DNA from: RGIG8767 sp964531805
GTDB taxonomy: Bacteria > Bacillota > Clostridia > Lachnospirales > Lachnospiraceae
Direction of reading: 5' to 3'
DNA: 36,974 bases
Assembly: GCA_964531805.1 (NCBI GenBank)
Contig: CAZHGE010000018.1
Location: 1 to 36,974, forward strand
Part shown: piece by piece, positions 8,628 to 17,991 of the stretch
Position numbering within the stretch: position 1 is the stretch's first letter
Layout of the letters: each line of letters opens with the position of its first letter
Notes under the pieces: model-generated
Told to the model about the DNA's origin: nothing
Database searches by the model: none
Seen by the model: only the letters and a program-made list of their open reading frames with translations
Position numbers and translations under genes: made by a program

Positions 8628-10391
8628 TTATTCTGCCATTCCCCTTTGCATAGATATCTTACCCTCTTTTACTTCATAAATGATATCGCAATTTTCTATG
8701 GTTCTCAATCGATGTGCAATAATAACCATAGTCTTCTGTCCATGAAGGGTATCAATTGCCTCCATAATGGCAGTTTCTGTATCATTATCAAGTGCTGATG
8801 TTGCTTCATCAAAAATAAGCAGTTCAGGATCATGATAAAGCGCTCTGGCAATTCCCAAACGCTGTCTCTGACCACCCGAAATACGCACTCCGCGTTCTCC
8901 AATCTGGGAATCCAGTTTTTCAGGCAATAATTCAACAAATTCTTTCATCTGTGCCTGCTCCAACACTTCCCAAATACGGGCATCATCAATATCCTGTTCC
9001 TTTACACCGAACGCAATATTATTTCGAATCGAATCATCTAACATATAGATGGTCTGTGGTATGTAACCCACATGTTTCAGCCACGCTTCGTAATTCTCCA
9101 TAATATTAGTACCATCACTGGTAATGGTTCCGTTTTGGGGTTCCAGCAAACCAAGAAGTACATCCACAATTGTCGTCTTTCCAGATCCGGATGGTCCTAC
9201 AACTCCCACAGATTTTCCAACCGGAATTTTCATATCCGCCTGATCAAAAATCTTTTTATCCGTATTGGGATATGCAAACGTAATATCATTTAATTTAATT
9301 TCTTTTTCCAACGTAATTGGTGTTGTATTCGGATTCGCAAGACGGTAAGCATCCAGTTCTTCCTGGCGGCTCATGGCATCCGTATCCACATTTTCATAAA
9401 TATAGTTTAATGCGGATTCATAATAGGCAATATTTGCAATGTAAGTATTGACACGGTTTACACTTGGAAGCAGACGCATCGCTGCTAACGCAAATGCTGA
9501 TATCGCAGGAACCATGGATGTCAGATCCACTCCCATTATCATGGATAATGCCAGATATAATAGAATCGCAATAATAGCAATGGACTCAATCAACAATCTT
9601 GGCATATTGGTATATACATTGTGTCTTATCTGATAATGTCCATAATCCTCAACACTCTTACGGTATCGTCCAGTAAAATAGTCTTCCTTGTTTGTTACTT
9701 TTACATCCTTAATACCACTTGCAGACTGTAAAATCCATTTATACATGCCCGCCTGTGCATCTCTTGCTCCATCGCCAACCCTGTTCAGTCTTGGCTTAAT
9801 TACTTTCGAACTAAAAATGGTCACTAAAAGCAGCAATCCCACTACCATACACATCATCTTAAAATCAACGAGAAGCAGGAATGCCCCCATAAATAAGCAG
9901 ATCACAAGTTCCGACATTAATCCCATCACTTGAAGCAGAAGGTTGGAAATATTATCCATATCCCCATAAATAGTTCTTACTATGGTAGATGTTTCTGCAT
10001 ACAAATAATATTCGTATGGTCTGTGCAAAAACTGGGATAATAAGTTTGTTGTACTTCTCGCACGGTTTCTATTTACAAATCTTGCCTGCACGTAAGTTAG
10101 ACCAATCAGATATGCACATTTAAAAACGTACATAAAGATAAGTCCAAATAAAAGTAGATAAATAAAGGAGCGGATATTCTGAATCCCCAGCAAATCCATA
10201 ACCCATATGACTATGGAATTAGCTGCAAAACTCTGTTCATCCAATATAGCGGATAACAAAGGCACAATCAGGGAAATTCCCAACGTCTCCAATATTCCAC
10301 CAATCAATATCAAAACGGTAAGTCCAAGTATCTTTATTTTTTGCTGTCTATCTAAAATAGATGACAATTTTTTAAGCATTTTGGGTGACAT
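8628..10391 (-). CDS. ABC transporter with fused membrane and ATPase domains, probable lipid-linked glycan flippase (PglK/MsbA-like)
   Basis: This is a 587-residue half-transporter. Six membrane helices occupy roughly residues 20-330, followed by a nucleotide-binding domain with Walker A GPSGSGKTT (399-407), the signature ISGGQ (504-508), Walker B LLIFDE (524-529) and an H-loop histidine (560). The order matches exporters such as MsbA and the Campylobacter flippase PglK. No Wzx-type flippase is visible in the window, so this protein is the best candidate for moving undecaprenyl-linked repeat units across the membrane; that role is inference. The start follows a GAGGGA site, and the gene lies between an asnB homologue and the polymerase gene with gaps of about 20 bases or less. 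Confidence 0.9.
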   Translation of the reverse strand: MSPKMLKKLSSILDRQQKIKILGLTVLILIGGILETLGISLIVPLLSAILDEQSFAANSIVIWVMDLLGIQNIRSFIYLLLFGLIFMYVFKCAYLIGLTYVQARFVNRNRARSTTNLLSQFLHRPYEYYLYAETSTIVRTIYGDMDNISNLLLQVMGLMSELVICLFMGAFLLLVDFKMMCMVVGLLLLVTIFSSKVIKPRLNRVGDGARDAQAGMYKWILQSASGIKDVKVTNKEDYFTGRYRKSVEDYGHYQIRHNVYTNMPRLLIESIAIIAILLYLALSMIMGVDLTSMVPAISAFALAAMRLLPSVNRVNTYIANIAYYESALNYIYENVDTDAMSRQEELDAYRLANPNTTPITLEKEIKLNDITFAYPNTDKKIFDQADMKIPVGKSVGVVGPSGSGKTTIVDVLLGLLEPQNGTITSDGTNIMENYEAWLKHVGYIPQTIYMLDDSIRNNIAFGVKEQDIDDARIWEVLEQAQMKEFVELLPEKLDSQIGERGVRISGGQRQRLGIARALYHDPELLIFDEATSALDNDTETAIMEAIDTLHGQKTMVIIAHRLRTIENCDIIYEVKEGKISMQRGMAE

Positions 10392-10412
10392 ATATCCCTC
10401 GCATAGTATTTT

Positions 10413-12311
10413 TTATTTTCCATTCTCATGCAGAATCCACTGTTCAAACATCAAAATGTACCAAATCAGACTGCTCCAGTTTCCATTTTGAATATAATCC
10501 TTCCAAATAGACTGAACCACGTCTGTCTGAATATAATCTCCTGATAATGAGGCTGCATCTGACAGTACACTTTCCGCCCACTGCCTCATCTCTCCGTCCT
10601 TTAACCATAAAGATACTGGCACGGAAAATCCCTTTTTCGGACGATCCATCATTTCCTGTGGCACATAGCGGTATAATAGTTCACGCAATGGTTTCTTGGT
10701 AATACCATCCCGCATTTTATAAGTATCGGGCAGTGTCCATGCAAACTGCATCACATCCGCATCCAGTAATGGAATACGTGTTTCCAAAGAATAATACATA
10801 CCCGCCCGGTCTACTTTTACTAAAATATCATCCGGCAGATACTGTCTCATATTCATGAGCATCAGATTATTTTCTGCCCCTTTTAATAAACCATCCGGGT
10901 ATTGCTCATCCGGTGTCAGATGCGAAATCCTACCAGCCTTCTGGCACAATTTCTTTACACGAGCATCGTCATCAATAATCTGACGGTATAGTTCTTCATA
11001 TGACTGTGTTATGAAACATCTTCCTGCTTTACGCAGCGTTGGTATATGACTTAAATTCGTATTCAACAACAGTCTTCCTAATGGCTGGCGAATCGGGTCT
11101 TTGATAAATCCCAGTTTACTCTGCATCACCTTAAGACCATCGCGAATATCCTTATAGGAATTGTATCCACAGAAAAATTCATCCCCCGCATCCCCGCTTA
11201 GAGAAACCGTCACATGCTCTCTGGTCATTTTGCTGACAAGCATCGTCGGTAACTGGGAACTATCAGCAAATGGTTCCCCAAATGCTTCTGGAATCGATGG
11301 AAGCAGGTTGATTACATCTTCATATCCAACATACATTTCCGTATGCTGGGTACCTAAATGTTTTGCTGTTTCTTTTGCGTAAGATGCTTCATTGTATTTT
11401 TCTTCTTCAAATCCGATCGTAAAGGTACGAATCGGAATATCTGAAAGGGACTGCATCAAACTGACCACCAAAGTGGAATCAATGCCTCCTGATAAAAAGG
11501 CTCCCAATGGCACATCCGCCATCATCTGTCCTTTAATCGCATTTTTCAGCAGTTTTTCCAGTTCATCCACTGCTTCTTTTTCACTGCCTTCAAATAAGTT
11601 TTTCTGACCGTTTATGGCAGTTTCTGTAATATCATAATATTTTTCTATTGTCCAATCAGTAAAGGGCTCCTGTAAGGTAAGGATAGACCCCTGCTCTAAT
11701 TTGTATATATCTTTGTAAATGGAATAGGGTGCTGAAATATAGCCGTTAATAAAATATCCCTGCAGCACGCTTTCATCCACCGGGTTAGCAAATCCTTCCA
11801 CTGCCTTGATTGCATTGATATCTGAAGCAAATACAAAACTACCATTTACCCAGCCGTAATACAATGGTTTTTCCCCCATTCGGTCACGGGCGAGGCATAG
11901 TATCTTTTCCTGTCGATCATACACCGCAAACGCATACATACCACGGCATTTTACTAGTGTTTCTTTTATTCCGTAATGCTCGATTGCCCGAAGCAGAATT
12001 TCCGTATCGGAAGTCCCGCGGTAAGTTTCCACGCCAAAAGCAGCTTCCATCTGCTGTTTGATTTCAGGTGCATTATAAATCTCGCCATTGTAAACCATAA
12101 CGTACCGTTCACTTGCCGATACCATGGGCTGACTTCCACATTCTGTCAGATCCACAATCGCCAGTCTCCGATGCCCAAGCACTAGTCGGTCATTTTCACA
12201 CAACCAGTAATCCCCGGCATCCGGTCCACGTCTATGAATCTTCTTGTTCATGGCTTCAATATTCTTTATAGGATTATCTTTGTATTTTACAATTCCTGCA
12301 ATTCCACACAT
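10413..12311 (-). CDS. asnB: Asparagine synthase (glutamine-hydrolysing) family amidotransferase, copy 1
   Basis: This 632-residue protein begins MCGIAG, with the N-terminal nucleophile Cys2 of class II glutaminases, followed by RRGPD and the NGEIYN block (75-80). The synthetase half has the ATP PP-loop SGGIDS (274-279) and later SGDAGDEFF. Both half-reactions therefore look intact. In surface-polysaccharide loci, homologues such as WbpS amidate uronic acids rather than make free asparagine. With UDP-HexNAc dehydrogenase and epimerase genes upstream, amidation of a uronic acid is a reasonable guess, but ordinary asparagine synthesis cannot be excluded. A second family member lies at 15328-17208. 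Confidence 0.93.
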   Translation of the reverse strand: MCGIAGIVKYKDNPIKNIEAMNKKIHRRGPDAGDYWLCENDRLVLGHRRLAIVDLTECGSQPMVSASERYVMVYNGEIYNAPEIKQQMEAAFGVETYRGTSDTEILLRAIEHYGIKETLVKCRGMYAFAVYDRQEKILCLARDRMGEKPLYYGWVNGSFVFASDINAIKAVEGFANPVDESVLQGYFINGYISAPYSIYKDIYKLEQGSILTLQEPFTDWTIEKYYDITETAINGQKNLFEGSEKEAVDELEKLLKNAIKGQMMADVPLGAFLSGGIDSTLVVSLMQSLSDIPIRTFTIGFEEEKYNEASYAKETAKHLGTQHTEMYVGYEDVINLLPSIPEAFGEPFADSSQLPTMLVSKMTREHVTVSLSGDAGDEFFCGYNSYKDIRDGLKVMQSKLGFIKDPIRQPLGRLLLNTNLSHIPTLRKAGRCFITQSYEELYRQIIDDDARVKKLCQKAGRISHLTPDEQYPDGLLKGAENNLMLMNMRQYLPDDILVKVDRAGMYYSLETRIPLLDADVMQFAWTLPDTYKMRDGITKKPLRELLYRYVPQEMMDRPKKGFSVPVSLWLKDGEMRQWAESVLSDAASLSGDYIQTDVVQSIWKDYIQNGNWSSLIWYILMFEQWILHENGK

Positions 12312-12345
12312 AGTTTGTGTTCATACTCCTATATGCGAAGATATC

Positions 12346-13200
12346 TTATTCTTCGCTTCGATAACATAATAATAATGGCAGACAAACGAGTCGTTTTAAC
12401 CACTTCACTTTACTGCTTCCATGGCTTGTCTTTTTCATATACCATGCAAGTCGTTTGGAATTCGCAATGCTGTCCTTCCATAATCTTCCCTTGAGGACCA
12501 TGCGTTCCCTTATTTTGATGAAACAAGTTCTCTTTCCTGCAAACTTTCTATATCGATCCGGATCAAAAGAAACGATTACACTCCTGTACTCTTTACAAAA
12601 GGCTTCCAACTCAGCCATATCCTGATCATTCATCAGATTCGTATGCAGACAAACGGTATCGATTCCATCTGGTTTCTTAAATCCTCTTAAACGGCATGGA
12701 ATACACAGTACGCCATCCTCATAATAAGGCTGGGAAAACAGACCATCTGTAATTACCCCAAAACCACATTCTTTCAATGCTTTCAAAGTATTTTTATCGT
12801 AAGTATGCCCCGGTGCCATAAAAATATCGGTCAAAATCCCGTTCTCTTCCAGAATTCGTCTACCTGCCTGCAGTTTTTGCAGCTGTGCCTCGTATGGCAG
12901 TCCAGCAAACTCACTAAAAGGATTGATCCCCAAAATACCACTGTCATCGGTTTCATAACAATGATACGTGCCATGCTGTGCCACACTCCATCCGCTTTCC
13001 TGCAACTGACGAACCGTATTCAAAAATTCTCCTCTGCCCTCTTCTTTATGAAGCGTTGCATCCTGATTGTCCGGAACCACACCAATAAGCGGGCAAATCT
13101 GATATCTGTCAAATATTTCTTTTGCACGGTAGAATCTCTCCCAATCCATATCAGGAGTGATGTCATCCAACCGTATCATGCACTCTGTTTTGTTACTCAT
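12346..13200 (-). CDS. DUF2334 polysaccharide-deacetylase-like protein, copy 1
   Basis: This 284-residue protein has an RLDDITPDMDW start with an Asp-Asp pair (12-13), His76 and His80 in AQHGTYH, and MAPGHT around residues 128-133. These are the positions expected to bind metal and catalyse in the NodB-like/DUF2334 fold. No signal peptide is visible, so it should act inside the cell. It lies 4 bases after the FemAB/GNAT-like gene and 34 bases before asnB copy 1. The same motifs occur in the shorter protein at 29495-30244, so the two are paralogues. A deacetylase acting on a sugar intermediate is likely, but the substrate is unknown. Confidence 0.8.
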   Translation of the reverse strand: MSNKTECMIRLDDITPDMDWERFYRAKEIFDRYQICPLIGVVPDNQDATLHKEEGRGEFLNTVRQLQESGWSVAQHGTYHCYETDDSGILGINPFSEFAGLPYEAQLQKLQAGRRILEENGILTDIFMAPGHTYDKNTLKALKECGFGVITDGLFSQPYYEDGVLCIPCRLRGFKKPDGIDTVCLHTNLMNDQDMAELEAFCKEYRSVIVSFDPDRYRKFAGKRTCFIKIRERMVLKGRLWKDSIANSKRLAWYMKKTSHGSSKVKWLKRLVCLPLLLCYRSEE

Positions 13201-13204
13201 CGTA

Positions 13205-13966
13205 TTATTTCCTTAATACTTTAACTGCTAATTTGAAAAGTTTTGCAGCAAAACCATTTACTTGTTCAAAATTACAGTAATTCACTGGTGCTCCACCAAA
13301 GGATTCCTTAAACTCTGTAATATGAATTACATCCTCCGTATGACCTGCTCCGCCCCAGTCATAATTTATGATTCCATTTTCTTTAAAGTGCTTCATTTCC
13401 TCAAAATGAAGCAGCCGGTTGGCCATACCAATCAAGTTTTTGGTATTACCTTCCTCATCCTTTTGCAAACGATATAAGGAAGCAGAGTGCAAAAGACGTA
13501 CTGTATCCTCATCACCGATATGGGTATGGTAAACTGCTTTTTCACCATTCACCAAAGCATAACCCAACGTCAGCGCTTTTTTTTCACGATATTCCTGTAA
13601 TTCACATTTCAACTTTTCTTTATCGGAAAGGGATGTACCCTTACTCTCCCAAAACGCCGAGAAAAAATCACAAAAATCCGCAATATCATCATCGCTTATA
13701 TTTTCACTATCCATAATTTTGCAGGATACATCTTCTCTTGCAGCGCGGTTCACTTTATATTTACAACTCTTTGAAAAATGTTGCTTTATCTCTTCTTCTG
13801 ATTCAGTCAGATCCGTGATCAATGTCTCAAAATTAGTATATGGAAGTGCGGGTTTCTTCCCTTTGTATTCATAATAAGCAACTATTCCCGGTTTAGAAAA
13901 AGGCTTTGTTGCAAACCATACTGTATAAAAATGAATTCCATGTTTTTTCCTATGAAGTACCAGCAT
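13205..13966 (-). CDS. FemAB/GNAT-like acyl or aminoacyl transferase
   Basis: This 253-residue soluble protein shows features of the GNAT/FemAB superfamily: SKSCKYKVNRA in the first half, followed by a segment with ALVNGEKAVYHTHIGDE, and near the end a YDWGG turn and FKESFGG, a common closing motif of this fold. FemAB-like enzymes transfer amino acids from tRNA, and other members move acyl groups from CoA. Here the product could add an amino-acid or acyl group to an amino sugar; this is inference. It is the first gene after a terminator-like hairpin and a good internal promoter (14005-14033), so it may begin a separately regulated part of the locus. Confidence 0.65.
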   Translation of the reverse strand: MLVLHRKKHGIHFYTVWFATKPFSKPGIVAYYEYKGKKPALPYTNFETLITDLTESEEEIKQHFSKSCKYKVNRAAREDVSCKIMDSENISDDDIADFCDFFSAFWESKGTSLSDKEKLKCELQEYREKKALTLGYALVNGEKAVYHTHIGDEDTVRLLHSASLYRLQKDEEGNTKNLIGMANRLLHFEEMKHFKENGIINYDWGGAGHTEDVIHITEFKESFGGAPVNYCNFEQVNGFAAKLFKLAVKVLRK

Positions 13967-14004
13967 TTTGCTCTCTCCATTCGTATGACATACTTAATCA
14001 ATCT

Positions 14005-14033
14005 AGTATACCATACTTTCTATTATAACGCAA
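14005..14033 (-). promoter_or_regulatory. Internal promoter before the FemAB/GNAT-like gene
   Basis: On the minus strand, TTGCGT (complement of 14028-14033) is separated by 17 bases from TATACT (complement of 14005-14010). The latter has TG one base upstream, giving an extended -10 element. It lies about 40 bases before the start codon at 13966 and directly after a hairpin terminator, so it probably restarts transcription of the distal half of the cluster. This is sequence resemblance only. Confidence 0.65.
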
Positions 14034-14065
14034 AAGAGCAGAATGATTTCTCATCCTACTCTTTT
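14032..14065 (-). terminator. Hairpin terminator after the SGNH hydrolase gene
   Basis: The two 15-base arms 14032-14046 and 14051-14065 pair along their length with two G-U pairs when read as minus-strand RNA, around a GAAA tetraloop. A TTTT run ends the stem on the minus-strand side. It sits 4 bases after the stop codon at 14070. The U-run is short and forms part of the stem, so termination may be partial. Confidence 0.7.
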
Positions 14066-14069
14066 ATTC

Positions 14070-15206
14070 TTATTGTTCAATTCTCTGAATAATCTGACTG
14101 GCAATATGCTCCGCTAAAATTCGATATCCTTCAGGGTTCATATGAATTCCATCCGGCACAAACTGTTCATTCACATCCCGGTCATGACTATTTAAAATAT
14201 TATTATTATACAAATCAATGACCTCAAATCCATATGCTGGCACAATTGCGTTGATTGCTTCAGCAAAGGCCTTCTGCTGAACCATATTCTCAGGATTCAT
14301 AGCGTATACACCATCGTTCAAAATGGTAGATGGCGGATTCACATAAATAAACTTTACATAATTTTCTTCATTATGCTCCCGATAAACATACTTAATTGCA
14401 GAAACCATTTCATCCAGATCACCACAGAAGGTTTCTTTATTCATTCTCTTATCATATTCTATATTACCATACTGCCATTTATTCTCAAACAAACAGTCAT
14501 TGCTTCCACCGAATATGATGAGAATATCTGTATCCTTCGGGATATCTGAAAAACGCTCCACCATTGCATAATGTCCAGCACGGCTGACAGATGAACCGCC
14601 CTTACCCAAATTTACAATTTCTTTACAACCCAATATTTCCTGCAAAATAACCGGATACGCATATATTTTCTGTTCGTCTTCATCAAGATTAGCCGCTGTT
14701 GTCAAACTATCACCTAATATCGTAATCTTTACATCCGAAAAATCAATCGTACTATTCTCAATTACTTTTTTATCGAAAGCATTGACAGCTAGTGTTTCCT
14801 CATACGAAGATCTTTCCGCCAGTTTTTCTTCTAAAGTCTTCGTAGAATTAATCATAGGATAATCTTTAATCCATTTAACTGGTGCAGCTTCGATACTGTT
14901 TGCGCTCACTGTTTGAATCGCAATCTCAATTTCATTTTCACTTACAGCATTTGCTTCCAGCATCAATTGCTCCTGATGTTTCTGTTCTGCCTCAGCCTGT
15001 AATAGTGCCAGTTTTTCCTCTGCTTCCGCCTCAAAATTATAAGTCTCTTCTTCTTGTGTCTGTATTGGAATCTCCTCTACTACAGGAACGACTTCTTCTG
15101 GTGTTTTCTTTGCAAAATATTCATCCCGAATTAAGACGATACAAAGCATCAAAAGCGCACCAAGCAGCGTATATCCGACACGAATCACAATCCCTTTCAT
15201 TTTCAT
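14070..15206 (-). CDS. Membrane-anchored SGNH/GDSL-type hydrolase
   Basis: This 378-residue protein has a single N-terminal membrane segment (about residues 5-26). A long acidic, glutamate-rich linker (about 35-150, possible coiled coil near 55-85) leads to a C-terminal SGNH hydrolase domain. The blocks are clear: ILGDSLT with Ser167, a glycine block (NLGKGGSS), GGSND and a final DGIHMNPEGY with the Asp-His pair. The enzyme should sit outside the membrane and could be an esterase that removes or transfers O-acyl groups from the polymer. It has its own upstream gap with a possible promoter and a terminator after it, so it may be transcribed alone. Confidence 0.85.
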   Translation of the reverse strand: MKMKGIVIRVGYTLLGALLMLCIVLIRDEYFAKKTPEEVVPVVEEIPIQTQEEETYNFEAEAEEKLALLQAEAEQKHQEQLMLEANAVSENEIEIAIQTVSANSIEAAPVKWIKDYPMINSTKTLEEKLAERSSYEETLAVNAFDKKVIENSTIDFSDVKITILGDSLTTAANLDEDEQKIYAYPVILQEILGCKEIVNLGKGGSSVSRAGHYAMVERFSDIPKDTDILIIFGGSNDCLFENKWQYGNIEYDKRMNKETFCGDLDEMVSAIKYVYREHNEENYVKFIYVNPPSTILNDGVYAMNPENMVQQKAFAEAINAIVPAYGFEVIDLYNNNILNSHDRDVNEQFVPDGIHMNPEGYRILAEHIASQIIQRIEQ

Positions 15207-15255
15207 AATCTCTCCTCACTCTCCTTTTGCACATTATTCTCTGTAACTTATCTTT

Positions 15256-15261
15256 ACTATA
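15256..15261 (-). promoter_or_regulatory. Possible extended -10 element before the SGNH hydrolase gene
   Basis: In the 121-base gap upstream of the SGNH gene, the minus strand reads TGTTATAGT, an extended -10 (TATAGT at the complement of 15256-15261). No convincing -35 lies 17 bases upstream, so the promoter is weak or depends on the extended element. The start codon is about 50 bases downstream, preceded by two GGAGAG-like ribosome sites. Confidence 0.4.
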
Positions 15262-15327
15262 ACATGCTAAGTAGAAAACTTTCTTTGGGATTTATTAAAA
15301 TAATCTTAATTTCCAAAAAACCCTTAC

Positions 15328-17208
15328 CTAATCCATATAATATTGATACCACTGCTGGAATACAAAATAGGACCATGTCAGTTTCGAATAATTTCGTCCA
15401 GTTGCCGGACCTCCATCCCCATTTCTTAAATAATCAGTAATCATATTAATCACATAATCGCTGTCAAAGATTCCCTGTCGAACCAGGAAATCACGGTCAA
15501 TCATATCAACAAGCTGATTCTTAAGCGGTCCTCTTAACCATTTATCAAGAGGCACACCGAAACCAACCTTAGGTCTGTCCAACAATTCCTTTGGAATATA
15601 GTCATAGGCAATATCTTTTAAAATACGCTTCTTATTTCCATTATCATATTTTATATTATGTGCCATTCTAAAGGAATATTCCATGACATCCCGATCCATA
15701 ATCGGACATCTTGCTTCCAATGAATATTTCATGGTTGCTCTATCAACCTTACACAGAATATCGCCCGGCAGGTAAGTATCCATATCCAAAAGCATTCTGC
15801 GGATTTGCCAGTCTTTTACCTGATACCCGCTTTCAATTTCATAATGGCATGGAAGGCCATCCCCCAATACCATCTTATTGGCACGGACAACATAATTGCC
15901 TGCGCCAAACTGAGTCTTAGTTTCTTTATTGCGGTTCCCTGCTATGACTCTGACTTTGAAAGGCAGTTTTTCTTCCAAACCAATCTGCTTTAGTCCAGGC
16001 AGATTGCAGACACCATGCGTCATGCCTCCAAGCACATCCAGCATCTGTGCCTGTTTTACATTTTCATATACATTATAACCGCAGAAAAATTCATCCCCGC
16101 CATCACCAGAGAGCACAACGGTAACATCTCTTTTGGCAAGTTCCGCCACTAACATAGATGGTATCTGGGAAGAATCCGCCATCGGTTCATCGTAATACTG
16201 CGGAATACTGTCCACCATATCAAACATTTCTTTTTCAGAGATATAGAGTTCTGTATGATCCGTTCCTAAATGTTTTGCCACTTCAGAAGCATATTTTGCT
16301 TCGTTATATTTTTCCTCATGGAACCCTATTGAGAAGGTTTTTACCGGTTCCTTCGAATGTTCCTGAGCAATGGCTGTAATCAAAGATGAATCATAACCTC
16401 CACTTAAGAAAGCTCCTAAAGGTACATCAGAGATCATACGGGAAGCTACTGATTTTTTCAACAGTTCTTTTAACTCTGTCTTTGCCTGGGCATAATCCGT
16501 TACCGGATTTTCCTGCATCTTATGATACACCTTCTTTACATCCCAGTATTTCCATGTTTTTACATGTCCATTCTGATAATGAAGAACACTGCCTGGTTCT
16601 AGTTTATACACGTTTTCAAAAATAGTATCCGGCGCATTGATATACTGCTGGTACAAATATCTTGTCACGATATCCTGACGGATCTTTTTTGAAAATCCCG
16701 GTCTGCTCATAAGAGGTTTTAATTCGGATGCAAAGTACATATCCTCTCCATCCAATTCATAATACATGGGCTTTTTACCAATTCTGTCACGAACTAGATA
16801 TACGCTGTCATCCTCCCTGTCATAAATGCAGATAGCAAACATCCCATTGAATTTATCGACACAAGAAATTCCCCATTTTAAATAAGCCGCAATAATGACT
16901 TCTGTATCACAATGGGAAAGAAAAGTATAATCCGATAATTCTTCTCTCAGTTCTAAAAAGTTATAAATCTCACCGTTAAAGATTACGCTCAGACGCTTAT
17001 CTTTTGAATGCATGGGTTGATGTCCCAGCGGCGACAAATCCTGAATAGAAAGTCTTCGCTGAGCAAGACCAATACTCAGCCCATCGGACAATGGGTAAAT
17101 TTCTTCCCCGGCATCATCCGGACCACGGTGATAAATGGTATCATTCATTTCCTTTAACTGTTCAATTGTGATGTTTTTTCTTGATATAAACCCACAGATT
17201 CCGCACAT
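15328..17208 (-). CDS. asnB: Asparagine synthase family amidotransferase, copy 2
   Basis: This 626-residue protein begins MCGICGF with Cys2 as the glutaminase nucleophile, then HRGPDD and FNGEIYN. The ATP PP-loop SGGYDS lies at 269-274, and SGDGGDEFF follows further on. It has the full length of the AsnB family and no visible damage. It diverges from copy 1 (PP-loop SGGYDS against SGGIDS), so the two are old paralogues rather than a recent duplication and may amidate different substrates. It follows a polysaccharide-deacetylase-like gene with a 21-base gap. Amidation of a sugar acid is inferred from context. Confidence 0.93.
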   Translation of the reverse strand: MCGICGFISRKNITIEQLKEMNDTIYHRGPDDAGEEIYPLSDGLSIGLAQRRLSIQDLSPLGHQPMHSKDKRLSVIFNGEIYNFLELREELSDYTFLSHCDTEVIIAAYLKWGISCVDKFNGMFAICIYDREDDSVYLVRDRIGKKPMYYELDGEDMYFASELKPLMSRPGFSKKIRQDIVTRYLYQQYINAPDTIFENVYKLEPGSVLHYQNGHVKTWKYWDVKKVYHKMQENPVTDYAQAKTELKELLKKSVASRMISDVPLGAFLSGGYDSSLITAIAQEHSKEPVKTFSIGFHEEKYNEAKYASEVAKHLGTDHTELYISEKEMFDMVDSIPQYYDEPMADSSQIPSMLVAELAKRDVTVVLSGDGGDEFFCGYNVYENVKQAQMLDVLGGMTHGVCNLPGLKQIGLEEKLPFKVRVIAGNRNKETKTQFGAGNYVVRANKMVLGDGLPCHYEIESGYQVKDWQIRRMLLDMDTYLPGDILCKVDRATMKYSLEARCPIMDRDVMEYSFRMAHNIKYDNGNKKRILKDIAYDYIPKELLDRPKVGFGVPLDKWLRGPLKNQLVDMIDRDFLVRQGIFDSDYVINMITDYLRNGDGGPATGRNYSKLTWSYFVFQQWYQYYMD

Positions 17209-17229
17209 AACGTACTCCCATTATTTTTC

Positions 17230-17988
17230 TTATACAGGAAAGTTTTCCATAAACCAGTCTTTATACTCTCCAAAGTCCTTACATTCATTATCGACACTGT
17301 TTACCAGTTCGATATACTTCTCTTTGATTAAAGATTTATAATTATCAAAATTATCATACCCCTTCTTGCACCATGCAAATGGATGAGTTAAAATCTGTAC
17401 TTTGTCATTCTCCAAAATATTCTTTTCATCCGGATAACCATAACGCCAAATATGATTTGCATCGGAAAGATACTTCACGCTGACCGGTGTATTTTCTGTA
17501 ACGTTTTCTGCAAAGGTAAAGAATTCATCCTGATACGCATTGATAATCCCTGGAAGTTTGATATTTTCTCTGAGCACATCCTTGGATGGACGATGAATGG
17601 AAAACGTATCTATCTTAAACTCAAACATAGAATTCAAGATCTCCATTTCTTTTGCAATCTGCTTACGAATCTGTTCCATATCCGTCATACCATTTAACGC
17701 AAAGTGTAATCCAATTGTATGACCGCGTTCATGCATATCCTTAATCAAGTCCTTATTTTTTCTGGATAAAATATTATAAGAATTATTGGTCCACTGGAAA
17801 AAGAAAGTAGAAGTAAAATCCATACTGCTTTCTACTTTTGCCAGTTCATAGGCTCTTTCCACACTATACTCTACATCATGACGCATCAAAATAAATTTAT
17901 CACTATGAAGCGCCTTATGATAATCCATATAGCGGTCCGTTGATTTTATAATTCTGATAATTTCTTTATAATCATTAAATGAAAACAT
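17230..17988 (-). CDS. Polysaccharide deacetylase-like protein (NodB-like fold)
   Basis: This 252-residue protein has a clear MRHDVEYS motif (His37, Asp38) and RGHTIGLHF with His90 and His95, the pattern of metal-binding residues in NodB-type carbohydrate deacetylases. No signal peptide is visible, so it should act on a cytoplasmic sugar nucleotide or lipid-linked intermediate. It is distinct from the two DUF2334 proteins of the locus. It is 3 bases from the GT4 gene upstream and 21 bases from asnB copy 2 downstream. It could expose an amino group for the formyltransferase or the FemAB/GNAT-like enzyme; this is inference. Confidence 0.75.
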   Translation of the reverse strand: MFSFNDYKEIIRIIKSTDRYMDYHKALHSDKFILMRHDVEYSVERAYELAKVESSMDFTSTFFFQWTNNSYNILSRKNKDLIKDMHERGHTIGLHFALNGMTDMEQIRKQIAKEMEILNSMFEFKIDTFSIHRPSKDVLRENIKLPGIINAYQDEFFTFAENVTENTPVSVKYLSDANHIWRYGYPDEKNILENDKVQILTHPFAWCKKGYDNFDNYKSLIKEKYIELVNSVDNECKDFGEYKDWFMENFPV

Positions 17989-17991
17989 ATA

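Noticed and set aside
12805..13224. Plus-strand frame of 139 codons
   Set aside because: It lies antisense to the DUF2334 gene, whose conserved motifs show the real frame. The composition looks like an antisense shadow and there is no ribosome site.
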